Assembly (NCBI GenBank): GCA_014695325.1
Contig: JACJNZ010000039.1
Location: forward strand, 310,001-374,000
From: Cyanobacteria bacterium FACHB-502
GTDB taxonomy: Bacteria > Cyanobacteriota > Cyanobacteriia > Elainellales > Elainellaceae
Length of the DNA: 64,000 nt
Direction: 5' to 3'
Shown here: positions 1 to 9,192 of the stretch, piece after piece
How positions within the stretch are numbered: position 1 is the stretch's first letter
Layout: each line of letters opens with the position of its first letter
Notes under the pieces: model-generated
Told to the model about the DNA's origin: nothing
What the model saw: only the letters and a program-made list of their open reading frames with translations
Databases searched by the model: none
Translations under genes and position numbers: made by a program

Positions 1-509
1 AGGATCCAGAGTGGGTCAAATGGCGGGCAGACAAAATTACCGCGTTTATGAGAACGGTGTTTCAAGCCGTCAAAGCCCGCAAGCCCAATGTTCTCGTTTC
101 TCTGTCGCCCAACAGCTATCCCTTTGCCTATCGCCACTTTTTGCAGGACTGGCGCAACTGGGAGCGATCGGGCTTGATTGAAGAACTGATTGTACAAATT
201 TATCAAGGCAATTCGCAGCGATTCCTTGCAGAGCTTTCCCGTCCCGAAGTGCAGGCAGCCCGACAGCATATTCCCACTGCGATTGGTCTCCTGACCGGCC
301 TTAAAGACACTCCGGTTCCCATTCGGCAAGTGCAGCAGCAGGCAATCTGGACGCGCGATCGACGCTTTGCAGGTATTTCCCTATTCTTCTACGAAAGCCT
401 GTGGAACCTCAGCCGCGAAAGACCGCAGGATCGGCAGGCAGTGCTGCGATCGATCATGGCAGGGCAAGTGAGGCGTCCGAGCGTGTTGGATAAAGGGGGA
501 AATGATTAA
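1..509 (+). CDS. GHL10-type (DUF187/family 10-like) glycosyl hydrolase, C-terminal part
   Basis: This is the C-terminal 168 residues of a gene that begins before the window. The open frame runs from base 3 without a stop. Visible features are a 'VSLSPNSYPFAY' stretch, the 'DWRNWERSGLIEELIVQIY' segment and a late 'AGISLFFYESLWNL' segment, a pattern I associate with the secreted GHL10/DUF187 glycosyl hydrolases that are common in cyanobacteria. In that family the catalytic TIM barrel probably acts on peptidoglycan or extracellular glycans. The next gene (lysozyme, about 100 bp downstream, same strand) also acts on the cell wall, which fits but does not prove a shared role. Substrate is not predictable here. 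Confidence 0.65.
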   Translation, partial: DPEWVKWRADKITAFMRTVFQAVKARKPNVLVSLSPNSYPFAYRHFLQDWRNWERSGLIEELIVQIYQGNSQRFLAELSRPEVQAARQHIPTAIGLLTGLKDTPVPIRQVQQQAIWTRDRRFAGISLFFYESLWNLSRERPQDRQAVLRSIMAGQVRRPSVLDKGGND

Positions 510-612
510 AAATCCTCCACATGGGTACTCTATCCACTGAAATCGCCTGTTATAACAGAACCGATGAGTTACCTGTCAGGGTTCATCCATTCGGGGACTC
601 ACGTTTTGCTCC

Positions 613-2007
613 GTGATTGCTCTGTTGTCACAGGATGTTCGATCGATGGTGTACTCAGTGCGAATGGTCTTGGATACGTGGCTGAAGCATAGTACGGCTC
701 AAGGCTCAAAGCTCCCGGAAAACCAAAAAGAGTTTGTTCGGGCAGGAACCGTGTTGCCGATCGTCGCGTTTGAATCGGCTGCTGAGAATCATTGGCAAAT
801 CACGCTCGGTCGAAATGCACAGGGTCAGCAGATCCAGTTCCAGGGCAGGAATACCTGGTTTGTATACCGTCCTGCGGCGCAAATTTTGCAAGACGGACAG
901 GCGATATCAAGCACTTCCCCATCAGGGGCAGTCACTCCCTCGTCCCCTACTTCTCCTTCTGCATCTACATCTATGTATAGTCTCCGCACCGTATTGGATA
1001 CCTGGCTGAAGCAAACCACCGGGCAGGGTTCGACCCTTCCAGATGACCAGCGACAGTTTGTGAACAATGGAACTGTTTTGCCACTGAATAGCTTTGCAAC
1101 TGCCAACAATGATCACCTGAAGATTACGCTTGGTCGGAATGCCCAGGGTCAGCAGCTTCAGTTCAAAGGTCGAAATACCTGGTTTGTTTATCGTCCTGCG
1201 GTGCAGATCCTGCAAAATGGCAAGCCGCAGTCTCCCAGCCCGGCTCCCACTCCCGCGCCTCGTCCGCAGCCGTCTAAGTTTAGTATTCGGCCGCTGATTG
1301 ATACTTGGCTCAAGCAAACTACCGCTCAGGGAACGAGCCTGCCAGACAGCCAGCGACAGTTTGTAAACGGCAGCACTGTTTTGCCGATCGTCGCCTACGA
1401 AGTTGCGCCCGATAATCATTTACGAATCACTTTGGGCATTGATGCTCAGGGAAACCAGGTGCAGTTTAAGGGTAAAAATACCTGGCTCATTTATCAGCCT
1501 GCGGTGCAGTTGCTTCGAGATGGACAGCCGATCGGCAATTCTCCCACTCCAAGCGGAGCGCGGCAGATTAACAGCAAGGGGCTACGGCTACTAAAGTCGT
1601 TTGAGGGGCTGCGGCTTGAAGCGTATCTGGATGCCGTCGGCGTCTGGACGATCGGCTACGGCACGACTTCGGGCGTGTTTCCGGGACAGCGGATCACCGA
1701 GGCACAGGCAGAAGAATTCCTGCGGCGTGATCTGCGGCGTTTTGAAGCAGCGGTGACGGATTTAGTGACAGTTCCGCTGAACGACGATCAGTTTTCTGCA
1801 CTGGTGTCGTTTACCTACAACGTGGGTGAAGGCGCCTTTGGGGGGTCAACCCTGCTGCGCCTGCTGAATCAGCGCGACTATCGTGGGGCTGCTGAGCAAT
1901 TTCAGCGGTGGAATCTGGGCGATGGCGTTGAGTTACCGGGACTGACACGCCGCCGCCGGGCAGAACGGGCACTCTTTTTGAGCGAAGACTTCACTGTGTT
2001 TCTCTAG
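613..2007 (+). CDS. GH24 (T4-type) lysozyme with three N-terminal repeats of an unrecognised domain
   Basis: 464 residues from a GTG start. An ATG at 646 (residue 12) is an equally possible start. Residues ~13-95, ~121-203 and ~222-305 are three copies of one domain. Each has 'DTWLK', a 'QG..LP..Q..FV..GTVLP' core, 'ITLG..AQG.Q.QF.G.NTW' and a closing 'Y.PA.Q.L..G'. Pro/Ser/Thr linkers separate them. Residues ~318-464 are a GH24 lysozyme domain. The T4 catalytic spacing E-8-D-5-T is intact as E331, D340 and T346, followed by 'GYGTT'. It should cleave the MurNAc-GlcNAc bond of peptidoglycan, with the repeats as likely wall-binding modules. I see no signal peptide, so export would need a non-classical or holin-like route. 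There are no phage genes nearby, so this is a domesticated chromosomal lysozyme rather than a prophage fragment. Confidence 0.85.
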   Translation: MIALLSQDVRSMVYSVRMVLDTWLKHSTAQGSKLPENQKEFVRAGTVLPIVAFESAAENHWQITLGRNAQGQQIQFQGRNTWFVYRPAAQILQDGQAISSTSPSGAVTPSSPTSPSASTSMYSLRTVLDTWLKQTTGQGSTLPDDQRQFVNNGTVLPLNSFATANNDHLKITLGRNAQGQQLQFKGRNTWFVYRPAVQILQNGKPQSPSPAPTPAPRPQPSKFSIRPLIDTWLKQTTAQGTSLPDSQRQFVNGSTVLPIVAYEVAPDNHLRITLGIDAQGNQVQFKGKNTWLIYQPAVQLLRDGQPIGNSPTPSGARQINSKGLRLLKSFEGLRLEAYLDAVGVWTIGYGTTSGVFPGQRITEAQAEEFLRRDLRRFEAAVTDLVTVPLNDDQFSALVSFTYNVGEGAFGGSTLLRLLNQRDYRGAAEQFQRWNLGDGVELPGLTRRRRAERALFLSEDFTVFL

Positions 2008-2157
2008 TTCTTAGCATAAGAGCAGTTGGCCCATGGGGCGCATTGCATTAAATTCCTCACGAGGGGTAAGGATGGATACCCGATCGCCCATAATGACAAC
2101 AAGCGATCCATTTTCTCCCCTGACCCCTAATCTCCCTTGACCCCCGGAGGAGTCTCA

Positions 2158-3795
2158 ATGCTGCGAGAAGTCACCCCTGCAATGCGCGATCCCAATACCC
2201 CGCCCGATGTGATTATTCAACCAGAGGCACGCCGCCCGGAAACCGATCCAACCTTGGGGATTTCGGTGAATACGCCTCGGCAGGTCGCACAGCAGGGCAC
2301 CCCCCGACATCGACTGGTGGCGATCGGTGACTCGCTGACGCAGGGCTTTCAGAGCGGCGCAATTTTTAATACAAGTCTTTCTTATCCGCGTTTGATTGCG
2401 GCTGAGCTGGGCTGGGCAGAGTTCCGCTATCCCATCTTTGCTGGACCGGGCGATGGTTTGCCGATTAATCTAGAGTGGCTGGCCCGACGGCTAGAGCGGC
2501 GATACGGCGAAGAAATCAACTGGTGGGAATTTGCTCCGGCTCTGCTTACAGTGCGGGATTTACTCGATCGCAGCGAAGACTACTGGGAGCGGGAAGCGGG
2601 TTCGATTCCGCCTGACCCTTATGGCAGGATCAATCACAACTTGGCAGTCTACGGCTGGGATTTGCGAAACATTATTTCTAAAACCGCCGATTGGTGTCTG
2701 GATAAAATTCGGCAACACCCGTCCAGGGATAATCTTGTGCGTCAAATTGTGCAGAATGCCAATGAAATTGCTGCCGTTCGAGTTCTGAATTCCGCCAGAG
2801 ATGCTGAGGGACGGGCACTTTCCCCACTCGACGCAGCGCAGGCACTCGGCGCAGAAGGCACGCTGGAAACCGGAGAAGGCGATGGTATCGAAACGCTGAT
2901 TGTCCTGATCGGATCAAACAACGCGCTGGGCAGCATCCTTCAGTTCAACGTGGTCTGGAGCGGCGAGGGCTACGACGACGTTAACCGAAACGATCGCTAC
3001 ACCGTTTGGCGACCGATTCACTTTGAAGCCGAATGGAACCAGGTCGTCGCGCAGCTTAAGCAAATTCGCGCCCGTCATGTCATTATCGGCACGGTTCCCC
3101 ATGTGACGATCGCCCCCTTTGCACGAGGCGTAGACCGCAAAGTTGCGCCCGGTTCCCGCTATTACCCGTATTACACGCTGCCCTGGATCAACGATGACCA
3201 GTTTAATCCTCAAAAACATCCCCACATCACCGAGCAGCAGGCCAGGGCGATCGATAGCGCGATCGATCAATATAACGATGTCATGGCCAACTCGGTCAGG
3301 CAGGCACGACAGGAAGGGCGAGACTGGTATTTGTTTGAGCTGGTGAGCTTGCTCGATCGGGCTGCCATACGCCGTTATGTCCTCGACCCCACTGCGCGTC
3401 CCTCCTGGTGGGAAGACGTAGGTGGAGCCTACAAGCTGCCTGCGCCGCTGCAAGCCCTTGATCCGGTTCCTGACTCGCGCTTTTTCGTGTCCGATCGCCT
3501 GGGTCGCAAGCAGGGCGGGTTATTTTCGTTGGATGGCATCCATCCCACAACGATCGGCTATGGCATCATGGCGCAGGAAATTATTCAGATCATGCAGCTT
3601 GCCGGAGTGCAGTTTAATCAGCCCAACGGCACGCCCCGACAGGGTAAAGTTGAGATTGATTTCGATCGCCTGATCGAGCTGGATACGCTAATTTCTAATC
3701 CGCCCAAATCAATTTCGAGTGATTTGAGTTTGATTAGCTGGCTGGACAGTAATTTTAATGTGCTGAGTCGGATGGTGCGATCGAGTACGGCTTAG
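2158..3795 (+). CDS. SGNH/GDSL-family hydrolase
   Basis: 545 residues from the ATG at 2158. I chose this over an upstream in-frame TTG because GGAGGAG lies 5 bases before it. The GDSL block I 'VAIGDSLTQGF' gives the nucleophile Ser59. A 'LIGSNNALGS' block supplies the Gly/Asn oxyanion residues. Block V 'DGIHPTTIGYG' gives Asp459 and His462 of the triad. At 545 residues it is long for an SGNH enzyme (usually 200-350), with a large insert between blocks I and III. No signal peptide is evident. These enzymes are esterases, lipases or acyl-hydrolases, and substrate cannot be read from sequence. It sits downstream of the lysozyme with its own good ribosome binding site. A G-rich tract follows the stop codon. 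Confidence 0.8.
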   Translation: MLREVTPAMRDPNTPPDVIIQPEARRPETDPTLGISVNTPRQVAQQGTPRHRLVAIGDSLTQGFQSGAIFNTSLSYPRLIAAELGWAEFRYPIFAGPGDGLPINLEWLARRLERRYGEEINWWEFAPALLTVRDLLDRSEDYWEREAGSIPPDPYGRINHNLAVYGWDLRNIISKTADWCLDKIRQHPSRDNLVRQIVQNANEIAAVRVLNSARDAEGRALSPLDAAQALGAEGTLETGEGDGIETLIVLIGSNNALGSILQFNVVWSGEGYDDVNRNDRYTVWRPIHFEAEWNQVVAQLKQIRARHVIIGTVPHVTIAPFARGVDRKVAPGSRYYPYYTLPWINDDQFNPQKHPHITEQQARAIDSAIDQYNDVMANSVRQARQEGRDWYLFELVSLLDRAAIRRYVLDPTARPSWWEDVGGAYKLPAPLQALDPVPDSRFFVSDRLGRKQGGLFSLDGIHPTTIGYGIMAQEIIQIMQLAGVQFNQPNGTPRQGKVEIDFDRLIELDTLISNPPKSISSDLSLISWLDSNFNVLSRMVRSSTA

Positions 3796-3843
3796 GGGGC
3801 GGGGCGTAGAGAGTAAAGCAACTAGGAATTCAACGGCAAACTC

Positions 3844-4021
3844 GAATATTTTAGTTAGGAATATTTTAGTTAGAACGATTCGCGATCGGATTCTCCAAGA
3901 TGTAACTCAGGCAGTGCCCCTGCTCACGCGCTACCAAAAGCTCTGAAAACAGGAGGAAGCCATCGCCCTAGAAAGCCCAATTCAAATGGAACTGCTGCTG
4001 TCTGGACGAATGATTAAATAG
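3844..4021 (+). pseudogene. 15-bp tandem duplication followed by a decayed coding remnant
   Basis: Bases 3844-3858 and 3859-3873 are perfect tandem copies. From 3878 one frame reads 'IRDRILQDVTQAVPLL..', meets an in-frame TGA at 3944-3946, and continues in the same frame as '..EEAIALESPIQMELLL..' to a TAG at 4019-4021. The two halves look like the amphipathic C-terminal end of a protein, and no start codon or ribosome binding site precedes them. I do not recognise the parent family. Chance open sequence remains possible. Confidence 0.35.
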
Positions 4022-4055
4022 TAAGACACCCTCAAGGCTAGGAAGGGGGATCAAA

Positions 4056-4502
4056 TTAGTTGATGCGCTCTGTATTGCCGCCTTTGACCCAGCCTTCACT
4101 GCCATCCGTCAGCCGAATTTTTTGCCATCCGCCATCCGGGCTGTCCTGCAAAACCGTGACCTGTTGATTAAAGTCAACTCCGCCAATTTGAGCTGCATCT
4201 GCACTGGCTTCCTGCCGCAAAATTAAACCGATCGGCTGATTAACCCGGGCAGCAAATCCCTCCGTTGCCGGACTGGGACTCGCGGCAGGAGAAGCAGCAG
4301 GGGCAGCAGGACTGGCAGCCGCAGACGGAACAGCAGGCGGAGCAATCGGAGACGGAGACGGATCATTAGGAAACGTCGGTCTGGGCGGCGGAGTCGCGAC
4401 GCGAGTGAGCAGATATCGAGTAGCCGCCATGCCCGAAGCAAACAGTAGCCCGATCGCCAGCGTAACTCCCAACACAAACTGACTGATATTGGTCAAACTC
4501 AT
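4056..4502 (-). CDS. Membrane-anchored bacterial SH3-domain protein
   Basis: 148 residues. Residues ~8-28 form one hydrophobic helix. This is followed by a Pro/Ala/Ser-rich linker (~37-80) and a C-terminal SH3b-like domain (~85-148) with the typical '..VLQDSPDGGWQKIRL..GSEGWV' ending. The topology suggests a short cytoplasmic end and a periplasmic SH3b domain, which in other proteins binds peptidoglycan or peptides. It lies 39 bp downstream of ycf46 on the same strand and may be cotranscribed, though the biochemical link is unknown. It could equally be a lipid-free exported protein if the helix is cleaved. Confidence 0.7.
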   Translation of the reverse strand: MSLTNISQFVLGVTLAIGLLFASGMAATRYLLTRVATPPPRPTFPNDPSPSPIAPPAVPSAAASPAAPAASPAASPSPATEGFAARVNQPIGLILRQEASADAAQIGGVDFNQQVTVLQDSPDGGWQKIRLTDGSEGWVKGGNTERIN

Positions 4503-4541
4503 CGTGCAATCCCCAATCTCAAAGGTGAACTCAACGACACC

Positions 4542-6059
4542 CTATTGTATGGACTGTTGCTGAATTCTGCTACCTAAACTATTAAGGCGAGAGGCAAGCC
4601 GCACTCTGCCGTTTTCTGCCCAGTCTTGCAAAATCCGAATCTGGTCTTGAGCAGTACGCGCCAGGGGAATGAGCTGACTAGCAGCTTCTAAAATATCTTC
4701 TGTCGTGAAGTCTCGGTTCTGGCTAAAGCCCAGGTGCATAGCTTCGATTAAAATTTGCTCAATTTCTGCCCCAGAAAAGTCAGGGGTTTCATAGGCAAGG
4801 CGATCGAGGTCATAACTCTTCAAGTTGTGGGGACGCAGGCGCGAAAGATGCACGGCAAAGATGGATTTTCGCTCTTCCTGGCTGGGAAGCCCCACAAAGA
4901 AAATTTCGTCAAACCGTCCGCGCCGCAGCATTTCGGGCGGCAAAGCCTGAATATTATTCGCCGTCGCGACAACAAACACTGGAGATTTCTTTTCGGCTAA
5001 CCAGGTAATAAACGTACCAAAAACACGGCTCGTGGTTCCCGAATCGCCTCTACCATCAACACCGGCAAACGCTTTATCGATTTCGTCAATCCAGAGAATG
5101 CAGGGAGCCAGAGCCTCCGAAAGCTGAATCATCTGTCGGGTTCGCAGTTCCGACTCTCCCACCAAACCTCCAAACAAACGACCCACATCCAGTCGCAGCA
5201 GAGGCAAATGCCAGTGATGGGCGATCGCCTTTGCCGTCAGGGACTTCCCAGTTCCCTGGATGCCGACCAGCAGCAGCCCTCTGGGATGGGGTAAGCCATA
5301 CTGACGCGCCCGCTCGGTAAAGGCTCCGCCCCGCCGTAATAGCCAGTCCTTCAGGTTATCCAGTCCACCAATGTCAGAAATTCGCTCGGTTGCTGGATAA
5401 AAGTCAAGGATCTGGGTCTGGCGAATGGTTTGCCGCTTTTCTTCCAGCACCAGCTCGACATCTTCCTCCTGAAGGGTTCCTCGACTGGCGATCGCTTTTG
5501 CCAAAACGCGGCGAATTCGCTCCATTGAAAGTCCCTGACAGGAACGCACCAGTTCATCCAGCATTTTTGCGTCCAGCGTTTGCCCAGTTGCAGGTAAAAG
5601 GCGATTGAGTTCTGTTCGAATCTCCTCGGTTTCGGGCAGGGGAAATTCCTGGACGGTCAGCACTTCGCCTAAGTCTTCAGGAATTGAGAGCTGGGGCGAC
5701 AGCAGCACAATGTTCTTCGGCTGAGACTTCAGCAAACGCGACAAGTTTCGCAGCTTCCGCGCCACTGAAACATCTTCGAGAAACCGATGAAAATCTCTTA
5801 GCACAAAAACGGCAGGAACCGTCGCAGGCAGCTTTTCTACAAATTCTAGTGCCTGAACAGGATTGCGTTTTCCAAAGCCCGTATCGTTGGGATTACCTTG
5901 ATAGCCGTCTACAAAATCCCAGAAATAAACACCCCGGTTGCCCTGCCGTTTTGCAGATTCGACAATGGCAGCTTCAACCCGTTCTTCTTCGCGTGTCGGA
6001 ATGTAAATGATGGAATAGCGGGCACGCAGCAGCAGTTCAAACTCGTCATTAAAAGCCAT
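4542..6059 (-). CDS. ycf46: Ycf46-family AAA+ ATPase
   Basis: 505 residues, the usual length for Ycf46. The N-terminal half (~1-200) is the divergent, ATPase-like region that opens with 'LLLRARYSIIYIPTREEERV'. The C-terminal AAA+ module carries Walker A 'GIQGTGKS' (~265-272), Walker B 'ILWIDEIDKAF' (~321-331), a sensor-1 region 'VFVVATANN' and arginine fingers in 'MLRRGRFDEIF'. Family knowledge: Ycf46 is conserved in cyanobacteria and red-algal plastids and has been linked to inorganic carbon utilisation in Synechocystis; its exact substrate is unknown. It lies 159 bp downstream of yceD in the rpmH-yidC block. Confidence 0.9.
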   Translation of the reverse strand: MAFNDEFELLLRARYSIIYIPTREEERVEAAIVESAKRQGNRGVYFWDFVDGYQGNPNDTGFGKRNPVQALEFVEKLPATVPAVFVLRDFHRFLEDVSVARKLRNLSRLLKSQPKNIVLLSPQLSIPEDLGEVLTVQEFPLPETEEIRTELNRLLPATGQTLDAKMLDELVRSCQGLSMERIRRVLAKAIASRGTLQEEDVELVLEEKRQTIRQTQILDFYPATERISDIGGLDNLKDWLLRRGGAFTERARQYGLPHPRGLLLVGIQGTGKSLTAKAIAHHWHLPLLRLDVGRLFGGLVGESELRTRQMIQLSEALAPCILWIDEIDKAFAGVDGRGDSGTTSRVFGTFITWLAEKKSPVFVVATANNIQALPPEMLRRGRFDEIFFVGLPSQEERKSIFAVHLSRLRPHNLKSYDLDRLAYETPDFSGAEIEQILIEAMHLGFSQNRDFTTEDILEAASQLIPLARTAQDQIRILQDWAENGRVRLASRLNSLGSRIQQQSIQ

Positions 6060-6218
6060 CAGCAGTCAGAGCCTAGTGAGCGGTTCAGATGAAGTGATTC
6101 ACAGTTGAGGCAAATCGCTATACGAAAAGTCTCCACTTCACTCTACCAATTCACTCTTAGAAATCAATCCGCTTCCGGTTCTAACTGCTGATTTTCCTGC
6201 CGCACAGGACGGCTGCTA

Positions 6219-6719
6219 CTAGGGTAGATGGTTGCGTAAGGCTTCCAGCGATGCCCAACGCCGATCGACTGTCCCCGACGTCTCACTGTTCTCCTGAATT
6301 TGAATACCCTGACACTGCTGATCACAAAGCTGACGCTGTGGCAGAGCCAGACAAAACTGCTCATACAGCCAGGTTTCAGGCGCAAAAAATCCGTTGGGCG
6401 GCAGCGTTTCGACCAGATCGTCAAAGGCAACTTCGACCTCTGCGCCCTCTTCTTCAGGCTCAATTCGCTCTTGAAGCCAGATCACCTCAGAAGCATCTAC
6501 CACAAGCCGATGATTGTACTGCTGAAGACAGCGATCGCAGGTCAGCGTTACGATCGCTTCTGCCTGGGCACGCACTTCCAGATAGCCTGACCGATGGCTC
6601 ACTTTAACAAAGCCCTGCACCGGAGTCAGCGTTTCCAGCTCGCGCAGGTGCTCGCGTACAGAAATCGTTTCGGTTTGTTCAACTGCCTTTAGAAGCTGCG
6701 GGATGTAGATCCGTTCCAT
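6219..6719 (-). CDS. YceD/DUF177 family protein
   Basis: 166 residues from the ATG at 6719, which has AAAGGGA upstream. An in-frame GTG 18 bases earlier is less likely. It shows the DUF177 pattern: 'MERIYIPQLL', 'VRAQAEAIVTLTCDRCLQQY' with the CxxC pair, and an acidic C-terminal half. Members are linked to 23S rRNA accumulation or ribosome assembly in plants and bacteria. In many bacteria the gene precedes rpmF; here no rpmF is adjacent and it sits between jag and ycf46, a usual cyanobacterial order. Confidence 0.8.
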   Translation of the reverse strand: MERIYIPQLLKAVEQTETISVREHLRELETLTPVQGFVKVSHRSGYLEVRAQAEAIVTLTCDRCLQQYNHRLVVDASEVIWLQERIEPEEEGAEVEVAFDDLVETLPPNGFFAPETWLYEQFCLALPQRQLCDQQCQGIQIQENSETSGTVDRRWASLEALRNHLP

Positions 6720-6862
6720 AATCAGTCCCTTTAACACGAATTAGAGCCACGACAGAAACAGCAATCCTGCCTCAGCTCTTTTCATCAGTTTAACAAGCAC
6801 TGTTTATCAAAAACGTTGAGTATTTTCCGACCGGGGCGATTCGGGTTTACCCAGAATGAGGG

Positions 6863-7375
6863 TTACTCTTCAGCAGGCTCCGCTTCAATCTGGTGCAGAC
6901 GAATCACTAAGCGGCGATCGGGTTCTCGCCCCCGGCTAAAGGTTTCCAGGTCAGTGAATTCTTTCAGATAGGTATGTACCTGTCGGCGTTCTGCGGATGA
7001 AAGGGCAGTCAACTCGTATTCCTCACCGCTTTCGCGCACCTGCTCTATCGCACGATCGGCAAGAGCCTGAAGCTCAGTTTGCCGTCGTACCCGATATCCT
7101 CCCAGCTCCACTGTAAACGCGGTTTGCTGCTCTTCTGGATGCCCTAAGTTCAGCGTAGTATTCGCAAGATACTGAATTGCGTCTAGAACAGCCCCATCCG
7201 TTCCTAGCAGCGACTCAACCTGGACAGGAGACAGGGTGCGATCGTCGATCGTCAGCCAGCAACTCCCCTCCGTGCTGAGCTTATCTGCATTCACTTCAAC
7301 AGAGGCGGGCAGTCCCGCCATGGTCAGCAATTCTTCCAGCCATTGTTTGCCGTGCTGAACTGAGGTGTCATCCAT
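6863..7375 (-). CDS. Jag/KhpB-like RNA-binding protein with KH and R3H domains
   Basis: 170 residues. Residues ~10-85 have a KH-like fold pattern, with 'LSPVQVESLLGTDGAVLDAIQYLAN' in place of a canonical GxxG loop. Residues ~95-165 are an R3H domain with the 'SSAERRQVHTYLKEF..' core and an Arg-rich segment 'SRGREPDRRLVIRL'. The N-terminal Jag domain of Firmicutes is absent, as is usual in cyanobacteria. It starts 8 bp after the yidC stop, so the two are almost certainly cotranscribed. KhpB proteins bind many transcripts; a role next to the insertase YidC is conserved in gene order but mechanistically unclear. Confidence 0.85.
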   Translation of the reverse strand: MDDTSVQHGKQWLEELLTMAGLPASVEVNADKLSTEGSCWLTIDDRTLSPVQVESLLGTDGAVLDAIQYLANTTLNLGHPEEQQTAFTVELGGYRVRRQTELQALADRAIEQVRESGEEYELTALSSAERRQVHTYLKEFTDLETFSRGREPDRRLVIRLHQIEAEPAEE

Positions 7376-7383
7376 AGCAGCCC

Positions 7384-8625
7384 CTAACCTTTTTTCTTGT
7401 CGGTGCGCCCAGTGTCTTTCTTTGCAGTCTTATTCACAGACTTGTTTTCGGATTTAGGCGCATCCTTCTTAGCCGTTTCTTTCTTAGGTTCCTCCAGTTC
7501 TTTTTTAGAACGAACTGGCTCAAACGGTAAAGCTTCTCGACCGTTGCCCTGCGCTTTTTCTTCAGCCTCCACCAGCTTTTGCAAATTTTCCGGCAGGGGT
7601 TCTCTGGAAAGAATCCAAGTTTGCAGGGTTTGGAAAATGTTGGCAATCACCATATACATCAGTACCCCGGCAGGCAGCGGGAAGAACAGAAACATCCCGG
7701 AGAATATCACAGGTGTAATCCGGTTGACCGTCTGCTGCTGCGGATTCGAGTTCGGTCCCTGTCCTGAGATGAGCTGGTTGACGTACAGGCTGAGTCCGAA
7801 GAACACCACCATGCCGACAATATCCCAATTAATGCTGCCATCTGGATCGGTTGCGCCAACTCGTCCCAGAGCTTTGATAAACAAGAAGCCTTTGTTGGCT
7901 GCCAGTCCGGGCATTATTCCTTGCAGTGTAGCTTCACCGGGCTGGAGTGCTTCCAGGCTACCATTTTCATCAATGCGAACCAGATCTTCGCCTTTGGTAA
8001 TCTTCCAGCTTGGCTTCAGCTCGGTTTCAGGATACTCCGCCAGCACTTCTTTCAGCGATTTACCCTCAGAAGTTTGAAACAGAATTGGCGTTTTCTCACC
8101 GATTGCAAGCTTATTTCCACCTGCAAGCAGTGCCGCGACCGGAACGTGAACTCCGTCCGCAATATAAATATTTTGAGGATTCGTGGTAAAAGCTTGGGGC
8201 TGAATCTGCTCGATCTGCTCACGCGGCAAAATCTGCACGTTAACGTTGTAGTTCACGTCAGAGAATGGCGACCCACGCAAGGTGGCAAACAGCGCAAACA
8301 GGACAGGCATCTGCACCAGAACGGGAAAACATCCCGCCAGCGGATTGCCAAATTCCTTATAGGTTTTGCTCATTTCCTCCTGCTGCTTTGCAGGGTCGTC
8401 CTTGTAGCGTTCCTGGATTTCTTTGACCCGCTTTTGCATGGCAGGTTGAGCAACTCGCATCCGACGCATACTGCGAATTGAACCTGCACTCAAAGGATAG
8501 AGCGCAAAACGAATTACCAGGGTCAGGGCGACGATCGCCAGACCATAGCTAGGCACAATCCCGTAAAAGAAATCCAGGATCGGCAGCATTACATTGTTTG
8601 ATAAAAATCCGACACCAAAGTCCAT
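7384..8625 (-). CDS. yidC: Membrane protein insertase YidC/Oxa1/Alb3
   Basis: 413 residues. Hydrophobic segments occur at ~17-37, ~105-120, ~270-290 and ~310-345. '[24 protein letters not shown]' and '[17 protein letters not shown]' are the typical 60KD_IMP core segments, and the positively charged cytoplasmic hairpin '[19 protein letters not shown]' lies between. A ~100-residue luminal insertion (~145-260) sits within the core, as in other cyanobacterial YidC. The tail (~345-413) is Lys/Glu-rich and probably contacts ribosomes. It inserts thylakoid and plasma membrane proteins, alone or with SecYEG. Confidence 0.95.
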   Translation of the reverse strand: MDFGVGFLSNNVMLPILDFFYGIVPSYGLAIVALTLVIRFALYPLSAGSIRSMRRMRVAQPAMQKRVKEIQERYKDDPAKQQEEMSKTYKEFGNPLAGCFPVLVQMPVLFALFATLRGSPFSDVNYNVNVQILPREQIEQIQPQAFTTNPQNIYIADGVHVPVAALLAGGNKLAIGEKTPILFQTSEGKSLKEVLAEYPETELKPSWKITKGEDLVRIDENGSLEALQPGEATLQGIMPGLAANKGFLFIKALGRVGATDPDGSINWDIVGMVVFFGLSLYVNQLISGQGPNSNPQQQTVNRITPVIFSGMFLFFPLPAGVLMYMVIANIFQTLQTWILSREPLPENLQKLVEAEEKAQGNGREALPFEPVRSKKELEEPKKETAKKDAPKSENKSVNKTAKKDTGRTDKKKG

Positions 8626-8793
8626 GCGCTTTGTCTACCTGCGTCCTTCGAGTGAGTCCAAGTCTAGCGTACCGAAATTGTGAGCGATTATGAGTAGAGA
8701 AAACCGAAGAGGCAAGGAGCTATTATCTGAGCAACAGGGTCGGGATTTTCCCGCAGAGTCTCAGACTCAAAGCATCTCCTGCCCTCGGAGCAA

Positions 8794-9192
8794 TTACTTC
8801 GACGTACCTAGCCCGCCGCTGATGTTCCGCGCTCTTGCTGGAATTTTTTCACTAATGTAGCCATACACTTCTCGGAACTTGGGCACTGCTCGCAGCTCAA
8901 TCCGGCTGCCGTCCTTGAGCGTAATCACCATATCGCCCCAGGCTCCCAATCCTCGCGGTACAGTCACAATTTTGGCGACTTCCGAGTAGATAAAATCAGC
9001 TCGATCGCGACCCATCCAGCCGCCTGTTACCGAGATTCGGCGATCGGTAATGCGATAGCGAAGCCAGAGGGCACGAACGATGGCGCCAACCGTAAGCGGC
9101 AGGCATATCACTGTGAAGCCTAGCAGAATATTCGTAATTAGCTCGCCGATATGAGGACCGCCCTCGTAATAGACTTCTTCCTTAATCGCCAT
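8794..9192 (-). CDS. PH (bPH2-like) domain membrane protein
   Basis: 132 residues from the ATG at 9192. This start overlaps the 3' end of rnpA by 11 bases, indicating translational coupling. One or two hydrophobic segments lie at ~20-45 ('LITNILLGFTVICLPLTVGAIV'-type). They are followed by a bacterial PH-like region with 'YRITDRRISVTGGWMGR' and 'VVPRG'-like strands ending in 'LKDGSRIELRAVPKFREV'. The family is always found between rnpA and yidC in cyanobacteria. Function is unknown, but a role in membrane biogenesis is a reasonable inference. Confidence 0.8.
   Translation of the reverse strand: MAIKEEVYYEGGPHIGELITNILLGFTVICLPLTVGAIVRALWLRYRITDRRISVTGGWMGRDRADFIYSEVAKIVTVPRGLGAWGDMVITLKDGSRIELRAVPKFREVYGYISEKIPARARNISGGLGTSK

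Noticed and set aside
613-2007. Lysozyme as evidence of a prophage
   Set aside because: No holin, tail, capsid, integrase or attachment sites are nearby, and the three accessory domains are not phage-like.
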